A stretch of 64,000 bases of DNA from positions 3,536,535 through 3,600,534 of the forward strand of contig CM076652.1 of assembly GCA_038496675.1 (NCBI GenBank), written 5' to 3'. The notes beneath the pieces were generated by a model. The model was given only the letters and a program-made list of their open reading frames with translations. It had not been told where the DNA came from and did no database searches. This stretch comes from Rachycentron canadum (taxonomy: Eukaryota > Chordata > Actinopteri > Carangiformes > Rachycentridae). Each line of letters starts with the position of its first letter. Positions within the stretch are counted from its first letter, which is position 1. Positions 38,342 through 49,468 of this stretch are shown one piece after another. Made by a program: the position numbers and the translations under genes.

Positions 38342-38890
38342 TAAAAAGGTCCATATTTTACACTTTCACATCATGTTTTATTTTGAATTGTTGATATATG
38401 AAGATAAATTTGTGATTTTAAGAACCAAAAAAAAAAACCATCTCAGTGTAGTTTTATATCTCCTCTCTCCTGTTTCTCTCTGTAGCGCTAGTAACAACAG
38501 GTCAGCCTGAAAGCAGTGGGCCAAGCAGAAGAGAGGCTCAGATCCTCTCTTCTGCTTGGCCCACTGCTTTCTGAGTGATCAATAAATAAATATGACAGAT
38601 TTCAGGTAAAGAAATGGGTAAAACACTCAGAGAAACCAAATCCTTCAAGATAGGATGGTGGGTCCAGGTGGGCTGGGTTTGGGGCCGTGGCTGAGAGCGG
38701 TGACTGCTTTGTTGTGACATCACAAAGGTCCAGAAGTCCTGATGGCTGGCTTTCTGAATAAAGGCTGTGAGCGTTTCTATGTGGACTGAGACCTTTGATA
38801 CTTTCACTGTATAAATATAGAACCTAGACCTGATTTATAACCAAAGACCACATGGAGGTCGACCTTAAGACTGTATGGACCTTTAACATC
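38342..38890 (-). mobile_element. Family A MITE-like element, copy A2 with perfect 28-bp hairpin
   Basis: The longest copy, about 550 bp. It begins AAAGGTCCATATTTTACAC and ends near ACTGTATGGACCTTTAA, giving terminal inverted repeats. It carries a perfect 28-bp inverted repeat (38509-38536 and 38544-38571) with a 7-base loop CTCAGAT, then GGTGGGTCCAGGTGGGC, TGTTGTGACATCACAAAG and CTAGACCTGATTTATAACC. The right end runs directly into the 30-bp tandem array. Confidence 0.7.
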
Positions 38891-39150
38891 TACCTTTAGA
38901 CTGTATGGACCTTTAACATCTACCTTTAGACTGTATGGACCTTTAACATCTACCTTAAGACCGTATGGACCTTTAACATCTACCTTTAGACCGTTTGGAC
39001 CTTTAACATCTACCTTTAGACCGTATGGACCTTTAACATCTACCTTTAGACCGTATGGACCTTTAACATCTACCTTAAGACCGTATGGACCTTTAACATC
39101 TACCTTTAGACTGTATGGACCTTTAACATCTACCTTTAGACTGTATGTCA
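38860..39150. repeat. 30-bp tandem array, about 9.5 units
   Basis: A strict 30-bp period: each unit contains CTTTAACATCTACC, TTTAGA or TTAAGA, and CTGTATGGAC (variants CCGTATGG and CCGTTTGG). The unit core ACTGTATGGACCTTTAA equals the terminal inverted repeat of the abutting family A element. Because 30 is a multiple of three, the minus strand stays open and shows a repeated VDVKGPYSLK decapeptide, which I regard as an artefact. Confidence 0.9.
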
Positions 39151-41224
39151 CCATAGACCTTATGGATAAGATCCTGGGATCGATGACGGATAACAAACCA
39201 TAACAAGCTACAGACACTATTTTAAGATCAGCTGTGATACTGCACACATTATACACATGCATTGATGTGGAACCCGTACAAATGTGTTAGAAAGTGACTT
39301 CGACTGTCTTTTCTTCCTTAGCTTTGAGGGGCAGCCGGAGTAAGTAAACAAACAAATTACACTGTGTTGTATCATCTCAAATCTGTACAAACTGTCTTAC
39401 AAAGCCCTTAAGTCAACATGTGTAACAATGAGGAGTTGTTCAAGCTTTTGCAAAGAAAGCTTTCACAGTTTGCATTCAACCATAAAACTGCTTTTTGGTT
39501 TTCTTTTCCTCACTGTTAATCAAAGTGCCATGTTCTGTCTGAGTGTTTAAGAGTCTGCACTGTCGATTAAGCGTCAGGTCACAGAGTTTTGGGGGCAGCA
39601 AAGCCAACTACTGCCGTTTCAATAAAGCATTTAGTCAATAATTGTTTTTTTTTTTTTTTTTCCATAATTCTGGGAGTGATCTGATTTTATGCTGTGCACA
39701 GCGTGAGTCTGCGAGCAGCAGTGGAAGCAGTTTGCTCGCTGAGAAGCTGGAGGTGAGGAGTCTGTCGCCTGCAGCTTCTTTTAACAGCCCACTGTGGCTT
39801 CTCGTTATCCTTCCATTGCTCCCTGCAAAGTTTCAGGCTGATCCACCGTCAGAAAATGCTGAAAATAGTAGTTGGATCATCAGCTCTGCTCGAGTCTCTG
39901 TAAAAGCCACTGGTGCTTACCCGCATGTGTGCGAGTGTGCATGTGGACGTGTGAAGATCTCTGTTAACGTGTGTGCTGGTGTGTGAGAGAGATGCAGGTT
40001 ACCAAAATGGCAGCAGATCTAATCTATTTTTTTTTTTTTTTGCAAACACACAGACGTAGGCTTCGTTATCAAAACGGAGGCTTATGCAGGGTGAAACGAC
40101 GGGGACAGGACGGGACAAGAACGTAGTATTTTCATTCTTTTGTTCGTTCCTGTGACTGCTGAGGACCCGCCTGCCTGTCGAGAGCACCGCTGGGCTCTGC
40201 ACCCCGGCTTAGCAATGGCATGGACAGGCTCGGGCATGTGTTACACAATCTGTGACATAAAAGGAAAAAAAAAAAAAAAACAGGGCAGTGGTGCCATTGT
40301 GTTTTTATGTTTATATTCATAAACCTTAGAGGAGATTAGCTTCTCCTTGTGTGCCGTGGACATAAAATCTGATTATTTCAAATGTGATCAAATGTAAAGA
40401 TGCATTCATCAACAACTGTGTCTGACAGATACCAAATCAGGAAATCTAACTACACCACACTAAATATCAAGTCTGACAAATTTTTGTAGAACTTTTTTGA
40501 ACTTGTCTTTACTCCAAAAACTTTTGCTGCTTCTCTCTGCTCAGTAAATGTGGCAGCTTTTGCTTTTGTCTATCTATCCATCCAGGGAGTGAAGTGGAAA
40601 ATAGTTTTAGAGCTAAATTCTCCACTGAATGGTTAATGCATTTCCTGGCTGCCAATAGCGACAAATGTTTATATACTGCGTTTCATCATGCAGCTACCAA
40701 AGATCGCAACTGGTTGGGATTTCCAGAACGAGAGAAAAAGTGTCACAGGACCAAAACATAATGCAAAAAGCTGTAGGAAATCACTTCTAGCTGGTGGTAA
40801 TGTTACATACACCAACCCCAGTAAAACCAATTGCTCAGTGAATGTGGTTCGTGCAGAGGGAGAGTTCAGGAGAACAAATACCAGCTAAGTGATGGCATGA
40901 GCAGGCTCGGGCATGTGGGGGCTCAAAAACAGTGGCATCCACAGCAGAACCCACTGAATCAGCAGCACTACTAAGAGACTGAGAGCATTAAGTCCATCCA
41001 TTGTCAGACTGCTGCAGGTCCAATGACTCTGAAACTCACACTGGGTGGAAAACTACAGCAAATGCACAAAATGTATCAGGGGCAGTTGATCTGATGATGA
41101 GTAATTGCTGTTATTACAGAACGCCTGTTTTCACAGGAGGAGATGCAGGTTTTAAAGAACTGACATTAACAGTAAACACACTCGCACACTCATACAGTTT
41201 TGAGAAGGTCGACTGTACATTGTA

Positions 41225-41690
41225 AATTGTGTGGATGTTGACGCTGGAGCTGTAAAGTGAAGCCAAAGCTGATGTGCCTTAAACCTGCATTCTATCTAAT
41301 GACCATCAGGGGGCGACTCCATCGTTCTCCCTTCATTTATTAGCTCGCAAAACGTTTTCCTAATGAGTTTATGGTCTCAGTCTCTAGTTTCAAGTCTTCA
41401 ATACAACATGATTTTTTAAATGATGGTCCATTTAGAGGAAAATAGACCATAAAGCAGGGGATGGATTAGGGGGAGTGGCTACTGTGTGACTGACAGACTG
41501 TAGGAGAAACGTTGACCAGAGAAAGCACAGAGGAGGTCAGATCCACCCCTCATTCCTCCTCAGCTCCACCTTCTCCTCCAAATATGGTTTCTTCTGGTTT
41601 AAGAAAAAACAAGAAGTCGACATCCAAATTACAAACTCACAAACCAATGGGTGACGTCAGCGTGGGTTGACACTTGATTGTATATTACAG
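41225..41690 (+). repeat. Dispersed repeat family B, copy B4
   Basis: Forward orientation: AAGTGAAGCCAAAGCTG, CTAATGACCATCAGGGGGCG, CAGTCTCTAGTTTCAAGTC, GGTCAGATCCACCCCTC, then GTGACGTCAGCGTGGGTTGA at the end. It lies in met intron 2. Confidence 0.7.
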
Positions 41691-42519
41691 TTTTGTGTGA
41701 AAAGCTCAGTTTGAGAAGCTAGTTGACTGAGACTGAAGTCATTTCTTGATGTGATAACTTATATTTTGTAGTACGATGTTTTCGCTGTCTTCTTCTTTTT
41801 GAAAAGTGATGCTTATTTTAATACCTTTAGGGGCAAATCTAAGTTTTTTTTTCAGGGAGGCCATGGCATCTATGTTAACAGTCTTTTCTTTAACAAAGTG
41901 AGCTGTTTACAAGAGTCAAGTCTCAACTAAAATCAAGTATCACAGCAGTCAAGTCTTAAATCCTTACTTTTCTGACAGACGTCTGGCAGGAATTAAATAT
42001 TAAGTCTTTAGCCAACAACCTGGCGCTTTTTTTCTTTGGCTCTTTTTGGCTTTTGAAAACAATTTTATGTGCAACCTACACTCTCTATCCTTAGGCACTA
42101 TGTTTGAATCTGGAAAAACTCCACAAGTGGATTGAAAATTCAGAGAGTGCAACATGGATAGAGAGATTTAGAGAGACACAGCCAGTATTTGCACATCATT
42201 AATTCCTTGCTGCACCAGTTGTGGCTGTTACAAACAACCACAGATGACATGTTGTTAAAGAGCATATACTGTACACGCTGTACATCATACCATTAAACTG
42301 TATTAAGCATTATTGTCTTGGTGACCTAAAAAAAACTAAAACAAAACAGACAGCATTCTTGTCTGTGCACTGTCTTACTGGGAATTGTATGCAAATTTCT
42401 AATGTGCGAAAAAAATGTAACCTGATCTTTCCCAGCTGATACGCAGGATCGTGGAAGTCATGTGTCTGGGTCTATTCTATTTCATAACCAGAACTGATAA
42501 GAAATTCCTGAACTGAGTC

Positions 42520-42780
42520 ACATTAAATCATTGGGCCTCTTGGGCTGCTTGTTTGGCATTTTTTCAAGCCGGCGTTTAAAGCGTGTTCATTAAAAACAGG
42601 CGCGCTAATTAAAATGACTGTCGGTCAAAAGCATCTCCCCGGCGGGAATTATATTACGACACGCTATAATCAATCAGGCCGAAGATTCAATTTAAAAGCA
42701 ATCAGCATTTGGTGGGTTTTCTCGAATCAATGGTAATCCGATGATAATTTTGACCTCGAATGTGGCCGTTCTTTATTTTT
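42520..42780. promoter_or_regulatory. Candidate intron 2 enhancer-like block, CpG-retaining and TAAT-rich
   Basis: About 14 CpG dinucleotides occur within some 220 bp of otherwise A/T-rich, non-repetitive sequence. Several TAAT/ATTA cores (for example GCGCTAATTAAAAT) and TCAATCA-type sites are present. Surrounding intron DNA has far fewer CpGs. It resembles conserved non-coding elements, but conservation cannot be tested here. Confidence 0.25.
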
Positions 42781-43086
42781 AGTCTCAAATGTTCCTGCTC
42801 CCGCTATAGACTTATGGGAATGGATGCCAGGCGTGCTGGGGATGCGCCAAATCCCTGCCATCGCTTTGCACACTACATTACCCAGGAAAATGGTCTAACA
42901 TATCTTTTTTTTTTTTTTTTTTTTAAAGTTATTCCGTCAAGAGACAGAACATTGTGAGGGTCGGATCAATAGTTTAGAGGGTGTTTTTGATAACTGTGTA
43001 TTTCAGTAGCTGAAATACAGAAAAAGTAAAATTAAAATCACATTAAATCTTTTCTCTATTCAGGTTCAATTTTGGCACACTTACTT

Positions 43087-43505
43087 AAAAGGTCCCATAT
43101 TGTATAAAGGTGAACCATGTGGTCTTTGATTATAAATCAGGTCTAGGTTCTATATTAATACAGTGAAAGTATCAAAGGTCTCAGTCACAGAGAAATGCTC
43201 ACAGCCTGTATTTAGAAACTGAGCCTTAAAACCAGCCGTCAGGACTTCAGGAACTTTCTGATGTCACAACAAAGCAGTCGCCGCCCTCAGCCAAGACCCA
43301 AGACCTGCCCACCTGGACCCACCATCCAAACCCTGGAGGATTTGGTTTACAGAACCAGAGTGTTTTACCCATTTCTTTATTGGCTCACTCAGAAAAAGGC
43401 TCAGAGATCCAGATGGTTCAGAAGAGATGGTTTTTGTTTCTTAAAACCACAAATGTATTTATTCATGGAAATTAACAATTCAAATAAAACACAAGAAGAA
43501 ATAAA
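43087..43505 (+). mobile_element. Family A MITE-like element, copy A3
   Basis: Starts AAAGGTCCCATATTGTATAAA and contains ATTATAAATCAGGTCTAGG, GATGTCACAACAAAGCAGTC and CACCTGGACCCACCATCC, in opposite orientation to copy A2. The hairpin region is degenerate: TTGGCTCACTCAGAAAAAGG remains, but the partner arm is lost. The right end is eroded and no clear terminal repeat is seen there. Confidence 0.6.
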
Positions 43506-46500
43506 GAGCTCATTTACTGTATTTAATATGTGCACCAAGATTAGTGGATTACTTATTTCCATTTGGTGCTTGTAAATATATAAATTAATAGTAATTATAA
43601 ATGAATGAACCAATTATCAGTTTGACAGCTGCTCAAATCAGCCACTGAGTCAACTAAAGACTTTATGAGAGGTGGATTTCATTGGTTTAAATGCCTCTGG
43701 TTCTGTTCATTCAGATTCAAACTAAATTTAGATTCTTAAAAAAAAAATAATAAATGGAACCAGAAAATTATAATAATTAATACGAAATCTACTAAACCAC
43801 AGTAAGCAGTGGTTATGCTCAACGTCTCATCATGAAGAGCAGTAATTATTTCTGTAGTTTCAGGCTCTTTGTGTAACTGAGGTGCAGCCTGAAGGCAGAA
43901 ATGGCCCCATGTAGAGAACAAGAGCAACAGATTTGCACCATCACACAGACAGCCCGAAAAGAGAGGCACTCATCATTACAACATTTATCATATCTGGCTG
44001 ACTAAACTGGAGTTAAGAGGTCGGTCTCAGCCGACAACCGCCTCTTAAAAACTTCAAACATGCTCTTACACTGAGCTTTTCAACCTCATTTAGATCCATA
44101 CTGGCAGTTTTCCACCAGAAATACACAGTTTGGTGGAGCAGACGACAAAAATAACCTCCTGCCTGTTTAAGTATGCTTCCTCTGAACATTTACAATGTTT
44201 ATGAATTCATGGCTGTGCTTATCTCTCCCAAGCCTCCTGATAACAGAGAGTCTATCTGCCATATGCCACCAAAGAGAAGTCATAAATGTATTATGCAGTT
44301 GCTATGATTAGCTCATTCAGCTTTTACGGGATGAGCTTCAGGTGGGCAGTTGTTTGATGGCGTGCTGTCGTTACGGCTTGTTTTCTAACATGACAGCAGA
44401 GGACAACAGGATACAAATAAGAACTGTCAGCAATAAAAGAGAAATTGGAAAACGGCTTCTCAGTTTGCTCTCAGATAAAAGCTCTTTTGGCTGCAACGAT
44501 TCAGCACTTGACCTGCTGTGTCTGCGTGTTTGGAGACAGAAGTATTTTGAAACAGCAGATTTTTGTGCCATTTGTCTCTGCTGACTCCTGCAGTGAGAAA
44601 AAAAAAAAGTTCATATTCTGGTTCGGAGTTTGCATGTGTTTGAGTTTAGGGCACTAAAAAGGGATCTCTAAGTGTAGAAACTCACGCAGCTGCTAAAGAA
44701 TGTCGCTGCTAAAACAGTTAAAATCATGTTTGCAAATAAATCAAAAGTATTATGTAGCGTTAGAAACAGAAAGACTGATAATTACACAGCACAGAGATGC
44801 TCCCGCACCTCCAGCAAAACTGACATCATACTTCACGCCAACCCAGTAATCAAGTGAGTCAACAGGAAAGAATCTGTCTAATAATGGAATAGGACGCTCT
44901 CAGTCGAAGTGATCAAAAACAACAGCTTTCATACCGTCGCTGTCAGGAGATGGAAGTGAGGGGAAAAGCTTTGCTCAGTGCTCATCGCTTGGTACAATAC
45001 AGCTCTTGTTAAACTGTTTGGAAACAGAGAAGCGTGACGCGTTAGAGTTGTTTGATTCGCAACAGGATGAGTTTTTTTGCTCTGGTCCTGTGCACAACTG
45101 GCTTTCCGAGTTATCAGTTTACAGGAGAGGAATGCATCTGACTTTTGCACATTCCGAAAACAACCACAAAATTTGTTCACTCTTAAGCATTATAGCAGAG
45201 AAAACCTTTCACAGCTGTTCATCAAAGACACCAGAGGACAGAGGTTTGTGTGGTTTGTTCTGTGGTATTCAAATGTTGAATTATCTTTATGCTACCACCA
45301 ACATCGTGACAAGATCTGACACATCAGAAGGTGGTTAAAAATGGCCAAATTATTCCAAAGCCCGATATCAGCCCATCAAAAAGGCCCCTTGGTGCCACTG
45401 ATGCGACTTCCACTTTCCCACAGGTGCTGGTAACAGGTGGGGGTCCAGGGGGAGTTGGGTGAGGTGGCCTCGCCACTGTGGCCGGCTGCCACGTTGGGTC
45501 GGGGAGGGATCATCTTCCGCCCAGCTGCTGATGCCCTGTTATCCCCGAGCCATTCATCACGGCTCGCTGAGAGTCAGTTATTTGCCTCTCCTGAACCCCC
45601 ATCTCCCAGCATTCCTCACTTCCCCCTGTGGATCCCCACTGCTGATAGCTGACAGGGCCATGGCGATGTACCCAAACACCCACCCATCATGCATTTTCAT
45701 GCATTTACAAAGCTGGTTTGAATCTGTTTTAAGAGCTTAACCACATGTCAGTCTTCATGTCTCTGTGTATGATCACTCCACTGCAGCTTGTGCCTTGAAA
45801 ATCACTACTGACTGAACTTACAGGACCAAAGTACAAAACATATCCACTTTATGCTTTTGCCAAACAATGTGCAATGCATGCTACATCTTTGCACAGACAC
45901 TGGCTTCTATTAATTTCAATTAAAACTTTACGTTCATGTTGTGTAATCCATCATTGTGAATCATCAAGTTTGCGTCCATTTTGTAAATGGCACATTGGTG
46001 TTAGTGTTGTGTCTTTGAATCTCCAGTTACCTTCTAACAATAATGTAACTTTGACAAAAGTTAAAGGTCCCCTGTGGTATTTTTGACTTTGTTCTGTTGG
46101 TGGATAGATCCCTGTTTATTTTCTATCTGGCGCTCTAAGCACAGAGGGACGTTGCTATATTATTCAGTGCATTTGACAGGAAATGAAGGTATGCACCAGA
46201 GAAAGATGGGGACGAAGAAGTATATACACAATATAACTTTCAAAATATGTTTTAAGTGAAAGTCAATGTAGTCAAAATTGTCATTACGCCTCAAGGAACA
46301 TGTCAGGACCAACAAAAATCTGCCAACATAATCGCAACATTATTTTTTTGCACATCATGCAGCCCTACTGTTAACGCAGATGTGTTCACTGTAATCAAAA
46401 GCAATGGACATTTGAAATGGTTGAAAAGTTAACCAGCATTTCTAAAGTGTGTGCAAATTGTAATAAAAGGTATAAAACACAACAAAAAAATCACTACCGC

Positions 46501-46626
46501 ACCGAGATTCTTTCTACCCAAGGTGTTATGGTGAATGACTGTAGTTTGCAGCCGTGCTAATGACAGGAGTAAGTGTTTCTACTGTGGAAGCACAGGGAGC
46601 GATGTTTAAACTAGTTTATAATATGG

Positions 46627-46628
<2 letters not shown>

Positions 46629-46699
<71 letters not shown>
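46629..46699. repeat. (CA)n microsatellite, 71 bp
   Basis: An uninterrupted CA array in met intron 2, about 1.6 kb from exon 2 on the transcript-downstream side. Confidence 0.95.
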
Positions 46700-46701
<2 letters not shown>

Positions 46702-48267
46702 GTTTTGACAGAAGTCTTCCTCAGGAGTGTGCTGGGTGTTTGCGCACTACTCAAGCATTACTCCTGTATGTGCTTGCCCTTTGACAGCGCTCTCAGTCTA
46801 TAATAAATATATCCAGGAGCTGATCCACTGCCCGACTGGTGATATACAGTAGTGACTGATGCTGCATTTAAGTAAAGATGAAGTCACAGAGAGCAAAGCC
46901 CTGGAACACATATTGACAGGCCCTTTGGCAGCGTGGTCGGCAGTTAACTTCATGTCACTATTGATCAGGTGATTCGGCCATTGATTGGGTCAATGTTGAT
47001 GGATTGGAGGGGAGTGAGCACTGGCAAAGGTAACAACTGGCTCGCAGGGAATAAGGAAGAAGAGGGGGGCTGCTACTTTAGTACAATGCATATGAATTGG
47101 AAGAATCTCTACAAGGTTTAAGTGCTTTCAGGTGTATTTTAAAAGGTATTTACATCCAGACCAGATGACTCATCAGATTCAAACTAGAACAAAGTTATCA
47201 TATTTAGTACTTGGAGTCAAAAATGAGGTCTCAAACCCAGACATCCAAAGGTTATCTTCCCCCTGTGATCTTCTGCCATGCCTGCACTATATCCATCTTC
47301 ACTTGCTGCTTGAATCCAGGATCAGATGGCCTGAGCTCAGGTAAGAACATTCAGCTGTTTATCTTCTTGGAAAAATGTGTCTACTAATTGACCTTATCCT
47401 GAACACTGCACTGTTTATAGCCAGTAACTAATCCATCATCATAAAAGTGGGATATTAAAAAGGATTTTAGAATAATTCTATAATCATAAAACTAAACTCA
47501 CAAGTTCCAGAGAGGCAGGTGTGCATGTACGATCCTAACTAGAGGGGGTCAGAGGTCAGGGGGAACAAGTTAAGACCAGGTCATGCTTCAGTGTCTTGCT
47601 CAAGGACGCTTAGACAAGGACACCGTCAACACACTGACTGGCTGAACCCGAGACCACCCAGTTACTGAGACAGTCTCTCGCCAACAAACCAACCTGCCTG
47701 AAGCAGATAAAACAGCCAAGGCCTATAATTCTAAAGGATAAAACCCAAGCCATGCATATACAACAGAGGGCTGACAGAGAAAAGACATTAAAAAACTGAA
47801 TCTTGATGAGGCTCAATCTTGGTTTGCTGATCCGAATACTTTTTTTTTTGTCTTAACTCAGACAATGTCAAATGCAGGTAAGGGCATTTTTGAATATATC
47901 AAGTTTGTGCTGGTTGAAGCTCCTCAGAAAGAAATTAATCTCTGAGAAGCCACAAAAGTGTCATAAGGACACAGCAGTAGCCATTGTAAAGTTGCCATTA
48001 AACATGATTACAGCCACAAATTCCAGTTAATTCAGTCTCAAATATGAGAAAAATTAGAAACGAATTGATGGATTTTAAACCAACTGTAAGAATCTTCCTT
48101 AAATAAACTTAAACTTAAAATTTCATCGTGCGTTTTTTGACACTTAGGCAAAGAGCAAAATTTGCATTTCCCTCCAAAAAAAAAAAAAAAAAAAAAAGAA
48201 ATGCAAAGTGGGAGTTCTACAATGGCTACCACCGCACAGTCACCCCCGGCCCCCGCCAAGCTCTTAC

Positions 48268-49468
48268 CACATTGTAGCAGGACTTCTTGTCTGATCCAGT
48301 GAAGTGATACGGGTCGACCGTGTTGCACCGCTGCATGTACATCTTGAACATGTTGTTGATGTGTTTCAGTGACATGATGCAGACGGCCGAGTTTGGCGTC
48401 GGCTCTGGAGAATTTGGCTTTCCTCTGGCGAAGGCGGCGAACAGCACGTCGTCGTCCTCTTCCACTTTGAGCTGCTTCTGCAGTTCAACGTCGCTGCCCA
48501 CCTTGGTGACGTGGGCCGCCTGCAGGATGTTGAATACCTTCACGTCTTCAGTGGAGCGCCGCCGCCTCTTGTCGGTGCTGATGCATTCAAGGGGCATCTC
48601 CACGTAGCGGCGGATCACCAGGTCTGAGGAGCACATGCGAACAATTCGGGTGTGGTAGGCCTGAGAGTCCCTGCTCACCCGCTGCACAGTGAGGAAATAG
48701 GTGAAAGGTCCACTGTGGAAGGAGTAAACGTAGCGCAGGTAGTAGTTTCCACGGAGAGATGGAATCAGGTCCATGTAGGAATGGTTGGAGAAGAAAGTGA
48801 AGCCATTTTGGCTCGTCTTCATCTTCCGCAGAGAAATGGTGTGGGGATGCAGCGCGCTGCTCGATGCGTTTTCTAAGCCGGGGATCTCAGAGTTCCCGAC
48901 AAAAAACTTGATGACGTTGCTTTCCACGTTGAGCACCTGAGAACCTGAAGGGCTCACAACAACGTCCGAGTCGCTGGGTCGACCCCTGCCTTGCCTCCCC
49001 TTGTCAGCGAAGCAGTAGACTTGTTCGTCCACAGTTTTCGGGCTACTGTCATCGTCCAGGACGTGACGCCGGCAAACGCCGTTGTCTGCTGAGCCACAGC
49101 TGTATAACCCCTTGTCATAAATGTTCTCCACCACCAAGGCAATGTTGTGGTTGTCCACCCTGCCGTTGCTTCCCGTGCTGGTCACTCTCTGGCCGCACGT
49201 CTCGTTGGCAAGCAGTGGCCCCGTGCGGTACTCCGAGAGCTTTGTGAGGTTTGGGGCCAAGGCGTAGATTCGGTTCACGGTCCCGACATAGATGATCCCA
49301 TCCAGTGTCACCATGTTCTGGATGGGGAAGTCTGCGGTGAATGTCGGGAGCACGTAGGTCACCGAAAGGTTGAGTTTGCTGGTCTCTGATGATTTATCAC
49401 ACTGGCCCCGCATACTGGGGCACAGGGCCCACAGCAGCACGACTGCATGAAGCAAACAAAGATTCATC
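48268..49468 (-). CDS. met: met exon 2: signal peptide and most of the Sema domain (codons 1-400)
   Basis: This is the first coding exon of the hepatocyte growth factor receptor. The acceptor TAACAG precedes one G and then the ATG at 49467. I chose this ATG over the in-frame one at 49512 because the latter is intronic. Coding length is exactly 1,200 bp, the coding length I recall for human MET exon 2. Residues 1-21 form a hydrophobic signal peptide, and the Sema beta-propeller begins near residue 33. A basic furin site, KRRRRS, lies at 300-305 and is followed by VFNILQAA, which matches the alpha/beta cleavage region of MET. Candidate N-glycosylation sites are N33, N73, N88, N200 and N228. Cysteines at 91, 124, 132, 152, 279, 295, 363, 381 and 397 fit the disulphide-rich Sema fold. 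The donor is GTG|GTAAGA, phase 0. I rule out the paralogue RON on overall similarity, but by eye only. Confidence 0.96.

Larger units (their letters stand above)
25212..48267 (-). other. met: met intron 2 (23.1 kb), repeat-rich
   Basis: This is the largest intron and lies between Sema exons 2 and 3. It holds SINE-like DNA (29.33-29.6 kb), family B repeats (32.36 and 41.2 kb), family A MITEs (27.65, 38.34 and 43.09 kb), a 30-bp tandem array (38.86-39.15 kb), CA/TA microsatellites (32.99 and 46.63 kb) and poly-A runs (34.79 and 48.18 kb). Non-repetitive blocks that could be regulatory include 33.1-33.5, 35.1-35.4, 42.52-42.78 and 45.36-45.66 kb. I found no other exon or nested gene: the open frames here are short, lack recognisable domains, and several overlap repeats. 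Confidence 0.8.

Noticed and set aside
38860..39150. Possible CRISPR-like array of 30-bp units
   Set aside because: The units are contiguous with no unique spacers, and the genome is vertebrate.
38804..39262. 152-residue frame with repeated VDVKGPYSLK decapeptides
   Set aside because: The 30-bp tandem unit is a multiple of three, so any stop-free frame repeats; the source is a transposon end, not a repeat protein.
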